Shown here in pieces: positions 1 to 13,029 of a DNA stretch of 64,000 bases. A program made the position numbers and the translations under genes. The notes below the pieces were generated by a model. That model made no database searches. It was not told the origin of the DNA and worked only from the letters and a program-made list of their open reading frames with translations. Source of the DNA: Brugia malayi (lineage: Eukaryota > Nematoda > Chromadorea > Rhabditida > Onchocercidae); contig NW_025062478.1 in NCBI RefSeq assembly GCF_000002995.4, positions 6,672,001-6,736,000 of the forward strand, in the 5' to 3' direction. The number at the start of each line of letters is the position of its first letter. The stretch's first letter is position 1.

Positions 1-32
1 TACTAGAAAAAAAAGTCTCTTCATTTGTACAG

Positions 33-3000
33 TTGCAGAACCGTTCGCTTTTGGAACTGGCATTGACCCATCCATCATATCGTACTAATTATGGTACTAA
101 TAGCGATCATGCTCGTAATACTCTTAACAATTGTGGTGTACGTTCTTCCAAGCAAAGAGTGCATGATCGTTTAGTGCAACAGCAGTTAAGTGCTAAGAAG
201 CGAGGTATTTGCTTCCTTATAATTTCGTTCTTTTTCTTGAAATTTCGTTCTTTTTCTATTTTCTATTATATCAACAAACTATAATTCGAATTATGATGCA
301 TCTGTGTTGTCGGTTTAATTTTAGGTTTTCATACCCTAATGGAAATCATGTCGAAATTGGGTTCAAAAAAAGCGGAACAATCGCCATTAAATCATAATGA
401 ACGACTCGAATTTTTGGGCGATGCTGTTATTGAATTTATTACTACTATTCATTTGTTTTATATGTTCAGCGAACTTGATGAAGGCGGTTTGGCCACTTAC
501 CGTTCAACAATGGTTCAAAATAAAAACCTTGCTTTGCTTGCTAAGGTTTTCGAATTTTTGGATTTAAAAGCATGATTTTGCTGCTGGATGCAGATTCGGT
601 GCAGTGTGCAATATGCTTTGAATCTTATAGGGCACTTTTTAGAAGATAGGCCTGGACGAGTTTATGTTGTACGCGCATGGACCTGATTTATGCCATGAAT
701 CTGATCTTAGACATGCGATGGCAAATGCTTTTGAAGCAATGATGGCTGCAATTTATCTTGACGCTGGAATCGATGAGTGTGATAGGTTTGTCATAAATCA
801 TATATAGATAGCTCTTTAATCAGTGTTTTGTTCTCTTCTCTTAAATTAATCTTTTTAAGAATTTTTGGTCACGCCATGTTTGCTGATTCGAAGGAATTAC
901 TTTCTACATGGTTTGATTTAGAAGATCATCCTTTAAAGGTAAATCAGATTCATTCTTTACTTTTAAAGAATTTTTTTGGAAATAATTTTTTCTTTTTTTT
1001 TTGTTTTTGTTTTACAAGAAAAAATAATTTTTATTTGTTTTTGAAATCATTGCTGCTTTAGGTTTTTTTTTAAGGACATAAGGACTCTTTTGAGTTGAAA
1101 AAAAATCCAATCTCTTTTAGGAAAATGAAACAAAAGCATTGATTTTAAAATTATTTCTTTGAATCGTTCCTAAAAACTACTTAAAAAAATGCTTCAAGAT
1201 CAGATTTAAGCTATGGTAGAGAAAGCTTTCCTTCATTTTCTTGGAGGTTTCCATCATTTTTCCTGTGTTGTTTGCTCTTCAATTTTAATTTTCAGCGAGA
1301 TAATCCAAATGGTGACCGTCATTTGATAAATGGTGTACCGGCGCTTCAGCTGCTCACGGAATTAGAGAAAAACATCGGAATTACATTCAAACATATAAGA
1401 GTGCTTGCTAAAGCTTTCACTAGAAGAAATATTGGCTTCAATAATCTTACTTTGTGCTTTTTTTTTTTTTTTTTCACGTTATTTTCTTGATTTCCATTTT
1501 TCTTTTTTGATTTTTTCCTTAAAATTAAGATTAAGAGGCAATTTCTTAATTTCGCTCTGTTTAATATTTTTAAGAAAAGACAAAATTGATGTTCTTAAAA
1601 ATTTCATGCAAAAAAATGATCAGTTGTGAGTAAATTTGTTATAAATTTCATAAAACTTTATAGAGGCCACAATCAACGTTTGGAATTTCTTGGGGATACG
1701 GTTCTGCAGTTGATAACAACGGATTATCTTTATAAGCACTTTCCATACCATCATGAAGGTCATTTATCAATATTGCGCACTTGCTTAGTTAGCAACAGAG
1801 TAAGTTCGGTTCAACACTTTAAAGTTGTAAACGGTTTTCGGGAAACTTTTCTCGTTGGTTCGTCTTTAAACCATGTTTTCATTTTTTAAACTCATGAATT
1901 CAACTTTTTATCACTTCATGTTTCAATAAATAATATCATCATATATATATTGTCAAGGATTTTTTTTACCAAAAAATTTTTCTAAGGGAGGCTTGAAAGC
2001 ACAAGAGTACAAATTGGTACGCCCAAAAGTCAGTGCAAAAAACAGTTTATAATTCTAACTTGTCAACAGTAAATTTTTAGACACAATCTGTAATTTGTGA
2101 TGATATTGGCATGACGAAATATTTGGTAACGCCAAAAGTTATGCAAAAAAGTGGGATGCCAGTGTTAAGAGTAAAAGACAAGGCTGATCTTGTTGAGGGT
2201 ATGTCCTCTCTATATGTGAATTGCACATAGTTCATGATTACAAATTCATTATCATGAGCTATATTGTTATAACAGTTGCTGGTGATTATTTTCTAGATGA
2301 ACTGCATCGTATTCATGTTCACTTAGTATTTTAGAAACTGGGTTAAAAAAAAATTCAAAAAATTTTCTCTCATATTACTGTCTGTTAGCACAATAAGCAC
2401 AGTTGTCAGGTACATATCATAATTCACTGTTTTCTATTTAGCATTTCTTGGTGCTCTTTACGTTGATCGTGGATTTGATTATTGCAAAGTTTTCTGTAGA
2501 ATTTGTTTCTTCCCCCGTTTAAAAGTACGTTTTTGATACATTTTTAAATGAGTTTCATTGGAATTTAGTTATTCATTTCTTTATAAAATTTTTTCTTTAA
2601 CTGTTGAAATGATTTGTAAACGGCGTAATTAGTTTTTGCATTTAAGATGCATTTATGATGGAAAAGTTAAAAAGTTGACTGATAATCCTTTTCAGTTTTT
2701 TATTATTGCTCAGCACTGGAATGACCCAAAATCACAGTTACAACAGTGTTGCTTAACTCTACGACAAATGGATGGTGGTGAACCAGACATCCCGGAATAT
2801 AGAACAATAGCTGTTGAAGGTCCAACTAATACGAGAATATACAAAGTTGCCGTTTATTTCAGGTAATATTGTGCTGTTTATTTCTGTCTATATAATGCTT
2901 AGGTGATAATGTTTTTACAGATGTGATTGTGTTTTATAATTTTGTATAGAACCGTTTTTTAGTTCTCTCATATGAAGAGACTTTTGGCTGTGTCTATTGC

Positions 3001-3214
3001 TATCTTTATTATTTAAAGACATATTCCATCATTAGTTGTTTTTAGAAAGAAACGATTAGCAGTAGGATGTGGACATACAATGCAGTTAGCTCAAATGCGT
3101 GCTGCGGAGAATGCCTTGATAAAAAGATCTGATCTCTTTCCAACGCTGAAAAATACAGCAAAACATAGTGGAGTACAAAACAGACGTGAAAATGGTCTAG
3201 GTGCCAAAGTGTAA
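33..3214 (+). CDS. drsh-1: Drosha ribonuclease III, 3' portion
   Basis: Nuclear RNase III that cuts primary microRNAs in the Microprocessor complex. Ten exons join in phase (33-204, 325-545, 643-785, 860-938, 1296-1453, 1664-1799, 2081-2198, 2442-2524, 2696-2862, 3046-3214) to give 481 residues ending at TAA. The first visible exon follows an acceptor at 32, so the 5' half lies outside the window. Two RNase III signatures are present: HNERLEFLGDAV from exon 2 and HNQRLEFLGDTV from exon 6, each with the E and D metal ligands. Between them come YAHGPDL and the HPL-NPNGDR-type linker found in animal Drosha. The dsRBD begins near HWNDPKSQLQQCCLTLR in exon 9 and runs into exon 10. Similarity to animal Drosha is continuous and clearly higher than to Dicer. 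The C-terminus after the dsRBD is short; alternative last exons may exist downstream (3433-3707). Confidence 0.93.
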
Positions 3215-3432
3215 ATTTTTGTTTATTTTCTTTTCGCTTTCTTAGTGTTTGGTACTTGATGAAGTATAATCCTGTCTTATTCTGAAGCACAAAGCATATT
3301 ACTTTTAATTTCAAACTATTTTCTACTTTTTTAAAAGGAATAGTTTAAATTTCTTTTAAAAAGTCCATATTTTCTATTTTCAGTGCAGTTTGAGCAGAAT
3401 GATCTGAAAATAGTCGTTTTAAATTATACAGT

Positions 3433-3707
3433 TATTTTTAAGGAAATGCGAACTGGCTGATCGGACAAAACAACGTATGCTGTTCGACTCAACTCATGTT
3501 TTGCAATCGGACTTTGCAACTGGGTCATCACTCACTGATGGTACTCAAACTTCCAGACCACAGATCATTTCATTGCTTGACCTCAAGTTTGATGCTGATG
3601 GTTGTCTCATTTAGTTTCGTCAAGTAGACTTTTGAAAATACTTTTAAAGAAATATTTTTAAGGAAATGCGAATTAGCTGATCGGACTAAACAACGTGCGC
3701 TGTTTGA
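3433..3707 (+). repeat. Two diverged copies of a ~55-bp direct repeat, exon-like
   Basis: Positions 3433-3487 and 3653-3707 are the same ~55-bp sequence with a few substitutions, 220 bp apart. Each copy carries a possible acceptor (TTTTTAAG) followed by a frame reading KCELADRTKQR. The first copy stays open for about 60 codons to TAG at 3612-3614. The second stops after EYY at about 3714. They resemble alternative terminal exons on the Drosha strand, but no Drosha donor joins them convincingly in that frame, so ownership is unresolved. The rest of 3215-4335 shows nothing further. Confidence 0.5.
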
Positions 3708-4335
3708 GTATTATTAAATTTCAGTGCTTATTGTGCTTTATAAGAATTTGTTCATTTCAATTATCTTAGCCTGTCTATTGTGTATTGCCCATTTTAAAAT
3801 AAAGTTTAAAAAAATTTTCAATCTATGCGTTATCTTTCTGGTTGTCAGGAACTGAATATTTCACAGTATGTCAATCTTATCTGTATAATGATCGTGATAT
3901 CACTTTGGTGAGATGTATTTTACTTCTTATTTATCACATGTAAACTTACATACTTGCTTCTAGTTTTCTTAGCTTGACGTTTTGTTAGATTGTGCATAAC
4001 AATGTTTAGGAAGTATTACAAGGCTTAAGTCTGTAATATTAATAAATTCTGGAATTGAATTTTAAGGAGAATGCAAGTTTAGGCATAGCTATTAATTTAA
4101 ATAAAACGAATAGAAATTTTGTTGGAAGAACCCGAGTAAATCAACAGGACGTTACTTATTCACTTTGATGGAAATAGAAAATTTAAATTCGCAGGTATCT
4201 TACCAGGCAGTCAGCTGTATCAAAAGAAAGATATATGAATGGAGCGGGATTTGATGTTCAGAACTCGTTAAATTTTGAGTGCGCCTTAGCAATTGCATTG
4301 TGCAGTCCACTGCACTTATTATAGTAAGATTAATG

Positions 4336-5270
4336 TTTTGTTGAAATTCTTCGGTTGCTTGCTTTCCGAAAAGCTAAACGTTCCTTTATTTAATGTTTTA
4401 TAAGGAATAGTTTCCAGTAGTTGTTATTTAATCTCGAAATTTGCTCCATTGAAATCTACGTTAAGTCCTTACCAGTTAGTTTGTATACCAAAAAAAAAAG
4501 TTTGTTTTTCAAAATCTCTCTGTTAGCTAGCTATATGCGTTACTGCCTGTCACTTAGTAGTCACATCTATTGGAGATGTTGTACCTGTGAGACTCCGCGG
4601 GGGCTTTGAATATATTTTCCCGGGAAATTACCAGGGTCGGCCCATATGAGATCGTTGATGAATCCAATGTCAGTAATATCTGTTGGTCTGCAAATTCGTT
4701 CGAATTGATTCCAGTTAAGAAGATCTTCAGAAATTCCCCCATGTGCTGCGAATATGCGTTCGCCAATCAGGGCTGCGAATGGCATACAGTTGAAAGTCTA
4801 AAGTTTGCTTTATTGTTTATTCCCAATCAGGATGCTTCTGTTTTTCTCCTAAAGTGATGTAGAATTTATCTCAACTTTATGTCAACTGTCAACTGTCATG
4901 CTTCATGCTGATTGACATATTCTCATTCAACAGTGATGTTATCGACCCATTTCTCTTGAAGATATTAGTTATTTTTCCTATTTTAATCATTGGAGCAGAT
5001 TTTTATAATGTTATCGATTCATATGATAGGTTTCTTAAATGTATCTTAATAAGTATATTTAAGAAAAGAAAATTTTTGAGAAAAATGTTATGCATGTTGG
5101 TATAATGTCCATAGTTGAGTTCCGGCATTCTTGTTTGGGAATCGTTGAACGCATTCCTCAAAAAAACCGTATATTCTGTTTACAGCACGTGTTTCATGAT
5201 TGCCACGAAGCATATAAAGATGTTTCGGGTAGCGAACCTATGTATCATTTAGAACTTGTGATTTCAAGTC
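4336..5270 (-). pseudogene. Duplicated fragment of PP1-like phosphatase gene
   Basis: This 935-bp block is the same as 15726-16660 except for single-base differences at 5030 and 5249 (read by eye), introns included. It holds, on the minus strand, whole exon 5 (5237-5094, RGNHE motif) and exon 6 (4797-4585, HGG motif), plus the first 38 bp of exon 7 (4373-4336). The upstream exons with GDIHG and GDYVDRG and the downstream exon with SAPYYC are absent. On its own it cannot encode a complete phosphatase, so I call it a truncated copy. The near identity implies a very recent duplication, or possibly an assembly artefact. Confidence 0.9.
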
Positions 5271-5421
5271 AAGAAAGAAAGAATTTATCAAAGTAGTGGT
5301 TTTTATTTCGAAGGCTTGGAGATAATTTGAATGTGTTACTAATTGTAAATTATGTTTAGTATTCATTTTTTTTTTTTCAGTTCTGGGTGTTTGACGTTAT
5401 TCTCTTCATATAATTTGAAGA

Positions 5422-8400
5422 ATGTTTATAGCAGCGAGTAGTCGGGCAACAAAATCGTATTCATTTATTTCTTATTCGTCTTTATTTAAGCTTCAAAATA
5501 GTTTCATAATCTATTTAATAGTTGACTTTTTTTTTTTTTTTTCATGCAATATATATATATACTATAAAGTGTTTTCATACAATGTTTTTATCGACTATTA
5601 ATAACTTTATCTCGAAACAGCATTTTCGTCATTTCATAATTTCACCAAGAACATTTCCGTTTTAGGTTGTGCAGGAAGCGAATTACAGAAAGCATAGCAA
5701 AGCGAACCACTTCTGTCAATCAGGATATTGCTAAAATAGTTGGACCTCCGATATTAATTGCGAACTCATTGGTGCTTCAAATTTTCGTAGATTTTTGTTT
5801 TTTTTTTTGGAGTAAATATTTTAGTTTCTCCTTTTCCAAAACACTCTACTGGTATATTTTTAGGGATCGTACGACCCAAAATGGCCACTAGATTCTTTAG
5901 ATAAGTCGCAACATACTCAAATGAGCTATTTGGAGCTAAGTCTGCTCAAAAAACATATTAAGGATTTTCAAGTCGATCAGCAGAAAAACATTTACGACGT
6001 TATTGACGGGTATCATATTGATATTTTGAATTCATCAACTTACTTTTTTTTCGAGTTTTTATAAAGGTTAATCTGTTTCTCTCAATTAATCTTTTGCGAT
6101 ATTTTCAGGGAAAGCTGAAATTTTTTTTTTAATGCTTATCATTGCAGCTAAGAAAATATCATGCTTAATTATGGATTAGGGGAAAGAGGATTTTATGAAT
6201 TTTTTCACTTTCACTAGAATTCTTTTGCCTTTCTTTTATTTTCCTTCTTATTTCACTCTATTCACTAATTTTGCAGCATTGAATGGAACTACTTGGTTAC
6301 GGAAGCACATCTTGAGAAAGCACTGTATATACTGAATGACCCTAAATGCAATGTTAAGAAATTGATGGATTCAGAAATTACTATTCTTATAAGTGCCACT
6401 GGATGTCGATGTCAGATGTTGTCTGCAGCGCAAAGAAATGAATATACTATTCGTTTACTTAATATTCTTAAAATAAGAGGTTGGTTTACTAGTCTGTCAA
6501 ATTAAATTCTCGGTTATCACTATTTGAATTTTGTATAAGTCCAAATTAGTTATCGAAATGTTATAGTTTTGCTGTTTTCCCGTTCGTTAACTTTTGTTTC
6601 ATTTTTCATTACTCGACCGCACCTGAATTCATGTAAGTTGAAAATCAGAAACTTGAGATTAGGTTAGACTTAACTTTTAAAATTCTTTGAGTGTTATCTC
6701 GTAAATTTCGAGAAAAATTAGTATATTTACAGGTGCTATGTTAGGTATTACTGCTCGAAATGCTCTGCTTGCTGTTCAAATTGACAACCGAGTAGATGTT
6801 GATGTAGTGAAAACACTCAAACAGTTCGAGTCAGATGGGCTTGTTCCTGATGCCCAAACATACGGCCAGCTTTCTCGAATTTATGCACGAAAAGCCGATT
6901 TAAAGGGAATATTGTGAGTTTTTTCTGCAAAATGATCTCCCTATGTTTGCACACATATATTTGCATTTATCTTTTTTTAAAAAATTTTCCGCAGGCTTTT
7001 GCTATAGTAATCACTAATTAGGTAAGTTCTCTTTGCGATCTAAAAACTCTTAATTATATTGAACTACAACTATTCCAGCTGCAGCTAACAGTACTTGTGA
7101 ATCTTGTCGCTTGAAGTAGGACGCTCATTTACTTTCCTAGTATCAGATTGTTTACTATTTTTTGTATTTGAAGTGTTGTTTTCAGCGAAATAATCAATCA
7201 TATCAGAAATATTGGAGTAAAATTGTCCGATCAGGTACTTGAATCTATGGTTTATAGTTTGACAAGTTCAGGAGAAGATGAAAAAGCAAAATCAGTTATT
7301 GAAGTAAGCATTTCTCATAATCTTTTTTAACTTTTAGTAAGGGTTTGTCATAAAAGGGATTTTAGTATCATATTTTTTCTATTTTAAGTATTTTCTGATT
7401 TTCAGAACGTTGCAAATAATATATTTTTGGCAGATGGCTTGAAGATGGCATATACTTTGGCGAAAGCCGAATACTTTGATGGTGAGAATGCTCTAGAGGT
7501 TAGAAATGGATAACTTTTATTATCTTTCTTTTTTTTTTTATGGTATTAGGGAGACCACCAATACTAGAGAGACTTTATTCACTAGTGGCAAGGATGCTTT
7601 CAGTTTCTGGATGAAATTGCGGATATTGACACTTTCATGGAAAAACACCAGATTTCGATATATGAGTTATTATTTTGTCTTGCTAAAAAGGGAAACTTGA
7701 AAGCAGTTGTAAAGGTATGTATATGTCATTACTTTTGAAATTGCTTTTTAATGATGGAAAGCACGAATGATATGTGCTGTTTTTTAAACAATGAGAAGCT
7801 TTTTACTAAATTTTAGCTTTCAGTTCCATCTAATTTTATTTTTAGTTAAGAAGTCTTCTTCCATCTTTATCAGAAGATGTAGATAGTCAGTGGGGATACA
7901 TGGTTTACAGTAAAGCCCGCACATTTTTAAGTAAAAAAGAAGAGAATATTACGGCAGCTGCATTGTTGCTTGATTTTATTCCGAATACTGAAAAACGGTA
8001 CGTTTATTTTATTCTTTCTGATTAATGTTTATGAATGCAACATTTTTCTCCTTCTGCGCCCTCTTTCCTTTTTAGTTTAAATCAGTGATATTATAGAATT
8101 GAAATATCTCAATCAGTTCCAAAAATATTGGTAATTTAGCAAATCTAATATAGCGTATATTTAGCGCTTCATATTTAGTTCTACATCAAGATATTTATCA
8201 TGTCGCTATATTTTATGCTTTGCTTTTTGAGGTTAAAATTACGGTCCATCCTAACAAGACTATTCCCATCGTCTATTCAAAAGAAGCATATTGCAGATGC
8301 TATAAGTGTGTGTACAATCTTCCAGAAATGCAATATCTTGAAGTAAAGGTTTTTTGTGTCTATCTGTAATTTCTCAAATTGTATTTTGCATTTTGTTTAT

Positions 8401-9096
8401 AAATATTAAATTGTTGCAGGCATCCATTTCGAATTTATTTAAACTCTGTAGCTTTAAATAATCCTAAGAACTTCCGCGACCTCTTCGCAATTTACAAGGG
8501 AAGGGATGATTTTGCAGAACTGTATGATCGCCCTCACTTACAACTTCCTCTCGCAGTACTACATTTCAAAGAGGTGAATTGTTGGACATTATTTTAATGA
8601 CATTAAAGTAATGTAATTTAACTCTGTTTAATTCATTTAGCACACATCCATCTAAAGCACAAATATAATCTTTATTAATACTGCTCAACATACATAGACG
8701 ATAGTACGGAGAAGTTTCCTGATTTATGAATAATAATTGAAATGAACTTTCCTCGCTTTTCGTTAGAATGCCTGGCTTAATGTGTTGGTTACAAGTGACT
8801 TATTCTTCCGGGTTCACATTCGGTTGTTTTGTTTTGCTTATCATTCGACAGCAACTTAGTGAATTTCTGGATGTGAACTTCAACTTTTTCAGTTGATGAA
8901 AACTGATATAGTAGAGAAGAAAGTTGAACATTTGTTGGAGATTGCACGTTCCCTTCAGAGCACTGGAATTGCATCTTGCGGTGACAAATATTTTGCAAAT
9001 GTGAAAGATTTATTTATTCTTCCGCTTTTGAAAGGTAATAAATTATTTACATGTTTGCATCAGTCCTGCTATTATTTTCATTCAGATATTTTAGCA

Positions 9097-9130
<34 letters not shown>

Positions 9131-12100
9131 TTTCTCTTCTTTCATGATGTTTAAATGCTTTAAATACTTGAAGTATTTCATTGCAGCTTATGTTATCTAA
9201 CCTATTAGTAATATTACAAGCTGCAGAATAGGTATTTGAAACAGGCATTTGAAAATGTTAATTTAATACAAAGTAATGAATTGTAAGAATGAACTTCATT
9301 AGTTGTTAATTTAAGATTTGAATGCTCTGCCACAGTTGATGAAAAAAATTGAAAATGACAGTCCACTTCAGTGTTTCGTAGTTGATGTTCTCACTACTTA
9401 TTTGTTGGCAACGAAACAAATGCAGCAACTTCAACTATTGTTGCATGGGTTAGTGTAGATCAGTTTTTATATCACTGTCTTATTATCTGTTATTTTTCCT
9501 CTGTTATGTTTTTTCTATTATGTTTCGCATAAATCGACATTACTTTTACTTCATTTTAAGGGCCTTGAAAAATTCTTCAGCAGGAGATGCTTATCCATAT
9601 CAAGAAGTGAAAAGTCTCATTCTCAACACGTCAATTTACAACAAAAATCTTATTTCAGCTTGCTGCCTTTTACGGTTGCTTTTTCCATGTATGTTCCATT
9701 TCGTTGTTACCTTACTTTCCCCACACTCTTCAACGTTTTTTCAGCTCTATTGAATTCTTTTTTGTAACAATTTTTCATCTCCAGGGAGGTTCAACTATTT
9801 TAGTGCCCGGTGTAAGCAGTAATCGTCAATATGGAAAAGGTGTGCAAATAATCAAAGCAGCCATCGTTGCGGGGGATTTGAATAAAGTCAAAGTGATGTG
9901 TGAATTGTGGTCTGCTGATAAACGAATTGTTCTTCGGAAAATCGATAAGGACGATCTTTTACAAACTCTTGACCGGAAGGGTGAACTGTCAAAGAAGCAG
10001 TTTGTAACTAAATTATCAGAAAAAGTAAAACCGCATGTGATTTCAGTCTTCTGTTTTGTTTTCATTTTTTATTGGCGTAATTTCTTCCCTGCATTGGCTT
10101 TTTTAAAAAAAGTTTAACGCCATATGAAATTTAGATTCTCAGGACTTATTTTTGGATCCAGAAGTTTGAAGAAGTAAACATTACACAGATGAGAAATTAA
10201 TCATTTTTGACAGGGTGGTTTTTCTTGCTTTTTGTATAATATCTTCAATAAATTCTTAATTTTAGGCGTTTATTTATTTAAGGAACGATGTTTTCATTTG
10301 ACAATATATCCTCTTTAAAACAGTTTCTATATTTTTGCTGAGGTATAACATTTTTGAATTGTAGGTAGCAACAAGTCATGGTATTAGACAAAAGCCTGTA
10401 GGAAAGATAGGAAATGGGAGTCAAAAACGCATGGAAGTCGAATTAAAGAATGCACTTGATTGTGGTGATTTGGAAAGGGCAGAGAAAATTTGGGCTATTG
10501 GGTAGCTTTTTCATTTAGACTGGATCTCATTTTTGCATAATGCTAAAAGAATTCTGAATTGACCCAACTTAGATTTCCAGGCTGTTCTGTCATTTTTATC
10601 AACGCAGTGAAATTTCATATATTGATTTTATCACCCTCGATAAACTCTCAATTTAGTAAATTTTTCGTTATTTTGAAATAAAATTAGTTTATTTACAGGT
10701 TGCAGCATATATCTCCATCTATAGGGTTGTTGTTGGCTGAGAAATTATATTTTTCGAAAATGATGAATCAGTTCAAATGCGTTCTTATGAGACTTAACGA
10801 GCTTCATGAAGATCTCTCCTATCATGTGCTTATCACTGTTAGATTTTCTTTTTTTTTTTTACAGTAGGAGGAATTTGGTTGCAAAAGTTGGCATTAAAAA
10901 TAACAATCTTTTTCTATATGCTGACAATTTAACAGGACAAATATCTTCTATTATTCACAGATTATCTGTGATTTTTAATCAAGTCATTAACAGATTTGAG
11001 TAAAATACAGTTTCTAAAATGAAAATGTTTGTTATTTCTTATTCGCTGTAGTACGATTCGTCGGATGCATCAGATACGCGAATGGTGTTCCTAAATGAAA
11101 CGAGTAAGATACTGGATCTGCATTTAAATATTAAACAAGAGCTTTTATATAGCACAAGAGTTAACGCATTCCACGAATTAGTCGAAAAGTAAATTTTATT
11201 TATTTTTCGTGCATAACATTCAGCTTTTTCTAGTGAGAACATTTATACAAAACCTTTTTGTAGAAAGATTGAAATTGCAAGAGACTGAAATGGTCAAGTC
11301 TTGCAAGAAATGAATTTGTTAGATTTTTTTCTTTCAGGGGTAACCTGAGTCAAGCTCTGGATTTATTAAAAATAATAAGTGCTCAAAAAAATTCGGTGTT
11401 TGGTCAATTTGATTTGATGGGTGCAGCAATTGAAAGAGATGATACAATGATCATTTCCGAAGGTCTCGTTCTTCTTCATTCTTTTCGTGAACACATGGAA
11501 ATTTTTGTTTACTTTTTCTTTCTTTCTTAATGCTTTTTAGGCCGTTCCAATAAAATTATTTAAGATAGTGTTTAACTGTTAGCATCAGATAATTTCTTTG
11601 AAGTTAAACAAGCGATTATCTTCCAGTGCTTAATTTGATTACAACTTATCATGGCAAGGAATCATCACTAGCTGACTTTTGCATTGCTTTATTAGAGCGG
11701 TGTAAAAAAACGCACGCAATGAGACTGGTACAGGTGAGTAGTATTCCGGAGCATTTTTAAATGACAGCAGAACAATAGAGATGTCTCACTATTTCGTATT
11801 GCAAATTTAGTGCTACCCAAATAGACGTACGCTCATTTTTTATTTTGTTGTTGAAAGTTGCAGCCACATACTTCGATTTATGAATTTAACTAAATGCTGT
11901 ACCTTCAACTGTTTTTCAGAGTAATAGTTTCCGACTTTCTAGTGCGAAGCTTAATTATTATATTGATCGCGAAATCGATTTAAACCGGGTGCGCTCTAGA
12001 ATTTTATGATATTTTTTCCTGCAAATTGAATTGTTTTTTTATTGTAAATTGAAATTTCTCTGGTTAAGTTTTGATTCTAATAAAAAAATTACAGATAGAC

Positions 12101-12547
12101 GTTATCCTTGATTTATTCGAGCTGTGCACTCCAAATAGGAATCTGGAACAACGAGATTTGGAAAATGCTATTTCCAAGATAGTTACTTTTTTTGGTAAAT
12201 ATGTTTTTAATTTCTAGCTTAAGAGAAATATTTCCCAGTTAAAATTCGTCATGCCAGATGTACATCATAGTTCATCACTCGCATATTTTATGTTCTTGAA
12301 TAGCTCGAATATTTAGCAAATTATTGAATAAATCATATATTTTTTTCTATATGTTTATATTGCAGTTAAGCGGAAAAATAAAGCGATGATTAACCTGATT
12401 GAAGAGAGATTAAATGGTATTGGAAAAGGACTGACTCCGGAAATGAATTCATTACTACTGAAATTGAAAGAGCAGAATTTTGATATTATTAATAATGAAA
12501 ATGTGCCAACTCAGAATCTTACTTCAACTGTTCGTGATTTTAAATAA
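5422..12547 (+). CDS. PPR-repeat mitochondrial protein, LRPPRC-like
   Basis: A long spliced gene of about 24 exons encoding roughly 1,000 residues, ending with TAA at 12545-12547. Clear exons include 5666 onward, 5863-6007, 6277-6478, 6733-6913, 7186-7302, 7406-7498, 7848-7998, 8421-8572, 8894-9032, 9785-10034, 11051-11188 and 12367-12547. The protein is made of helical repeats; a typical pentatricopeptide segment lies in the 6733 exon (DGLVPDAQTYGQLSRIYARK). Candidate exon 1 starts at ATG 5422 with MFIAASSRATKS, which looks like a mitochondrial presequence, if the donor at 5457 is used. The nearest family by architecture and length is LRPPRC (C. elegans mma-1), which stabilises mitochondrial mRNAs. 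I recognise the repeat style rather than a diagnostic motif, so another large PPR protein is possible. Minor exon borders (around 7607, 10860, 9688) are approximate. Confidence 0.6.
9097..9126. repeat. (TA)n microsatellite in an intron
   Basis: About 15 perfect TA units lie in an intron of the LRPPRC-like gene. A shorter TA run lies at about 14238-14254. Both are likely to be length-polymorphic. Confidence 0.9.
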
Positions 12548-13029
12548 TTGAAATAGAATTTCTTCAACCGCTCTATCACCATTTATCTGAAGTAGAAACT
12601 ACGAACGCAACGATATTGACAATTTTGTATGTTCTGGGTCTACTACCGTCTTTTCCGAATTATGTGTGTCTTGATGCCATGCTTTGAAGAAGAAATTCAT
12701 GGTTTAAGTTTTTAAATCTAATTTACAGCTGTAATTTCTTTTTAATCGTTTGTCTGTATATTTTACATTGTTTTATAAATTCAGGTAAATAAAAAGTTAT
12801 TTTTTTCATTTAAAAATCAGAGTGAAAATGGAAGAAATGTTTCTTAAGGCATTTGGGGACAGTCTTTTTGTTCATTCATTTTGGAAAGATAATTTCGGAT
12901 TTTACTTTTTACGAATGATATTTCAGATTTTGAAAGTCCCATAATGAAGAACCATAATGAAACATAAATTTTCTTAGAATTTCTCGAAGTAATTTAAATT
13001 GCATTTGGAAAAATGATGTCGAAGTTGCT
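12548..13029. other. Intergenic spacer between LRPPRC-like and 387-aa genes
   Basis: AT-rich spacer. AATAAA-like signals follow the LRPPRC-like stop. A 38-codon ATG frame at about 12827-12943 is preceded by an AAAATCAG acceptor and could be an upstream ORF or chance. I see nothing else. Confidence 0.5.

Noticed and set aside
12827..12943. 38-codon ATG frame before the 387-aa gene
   Set aside because: Too short to support as a gene; kept only as a possible upstream ORF.
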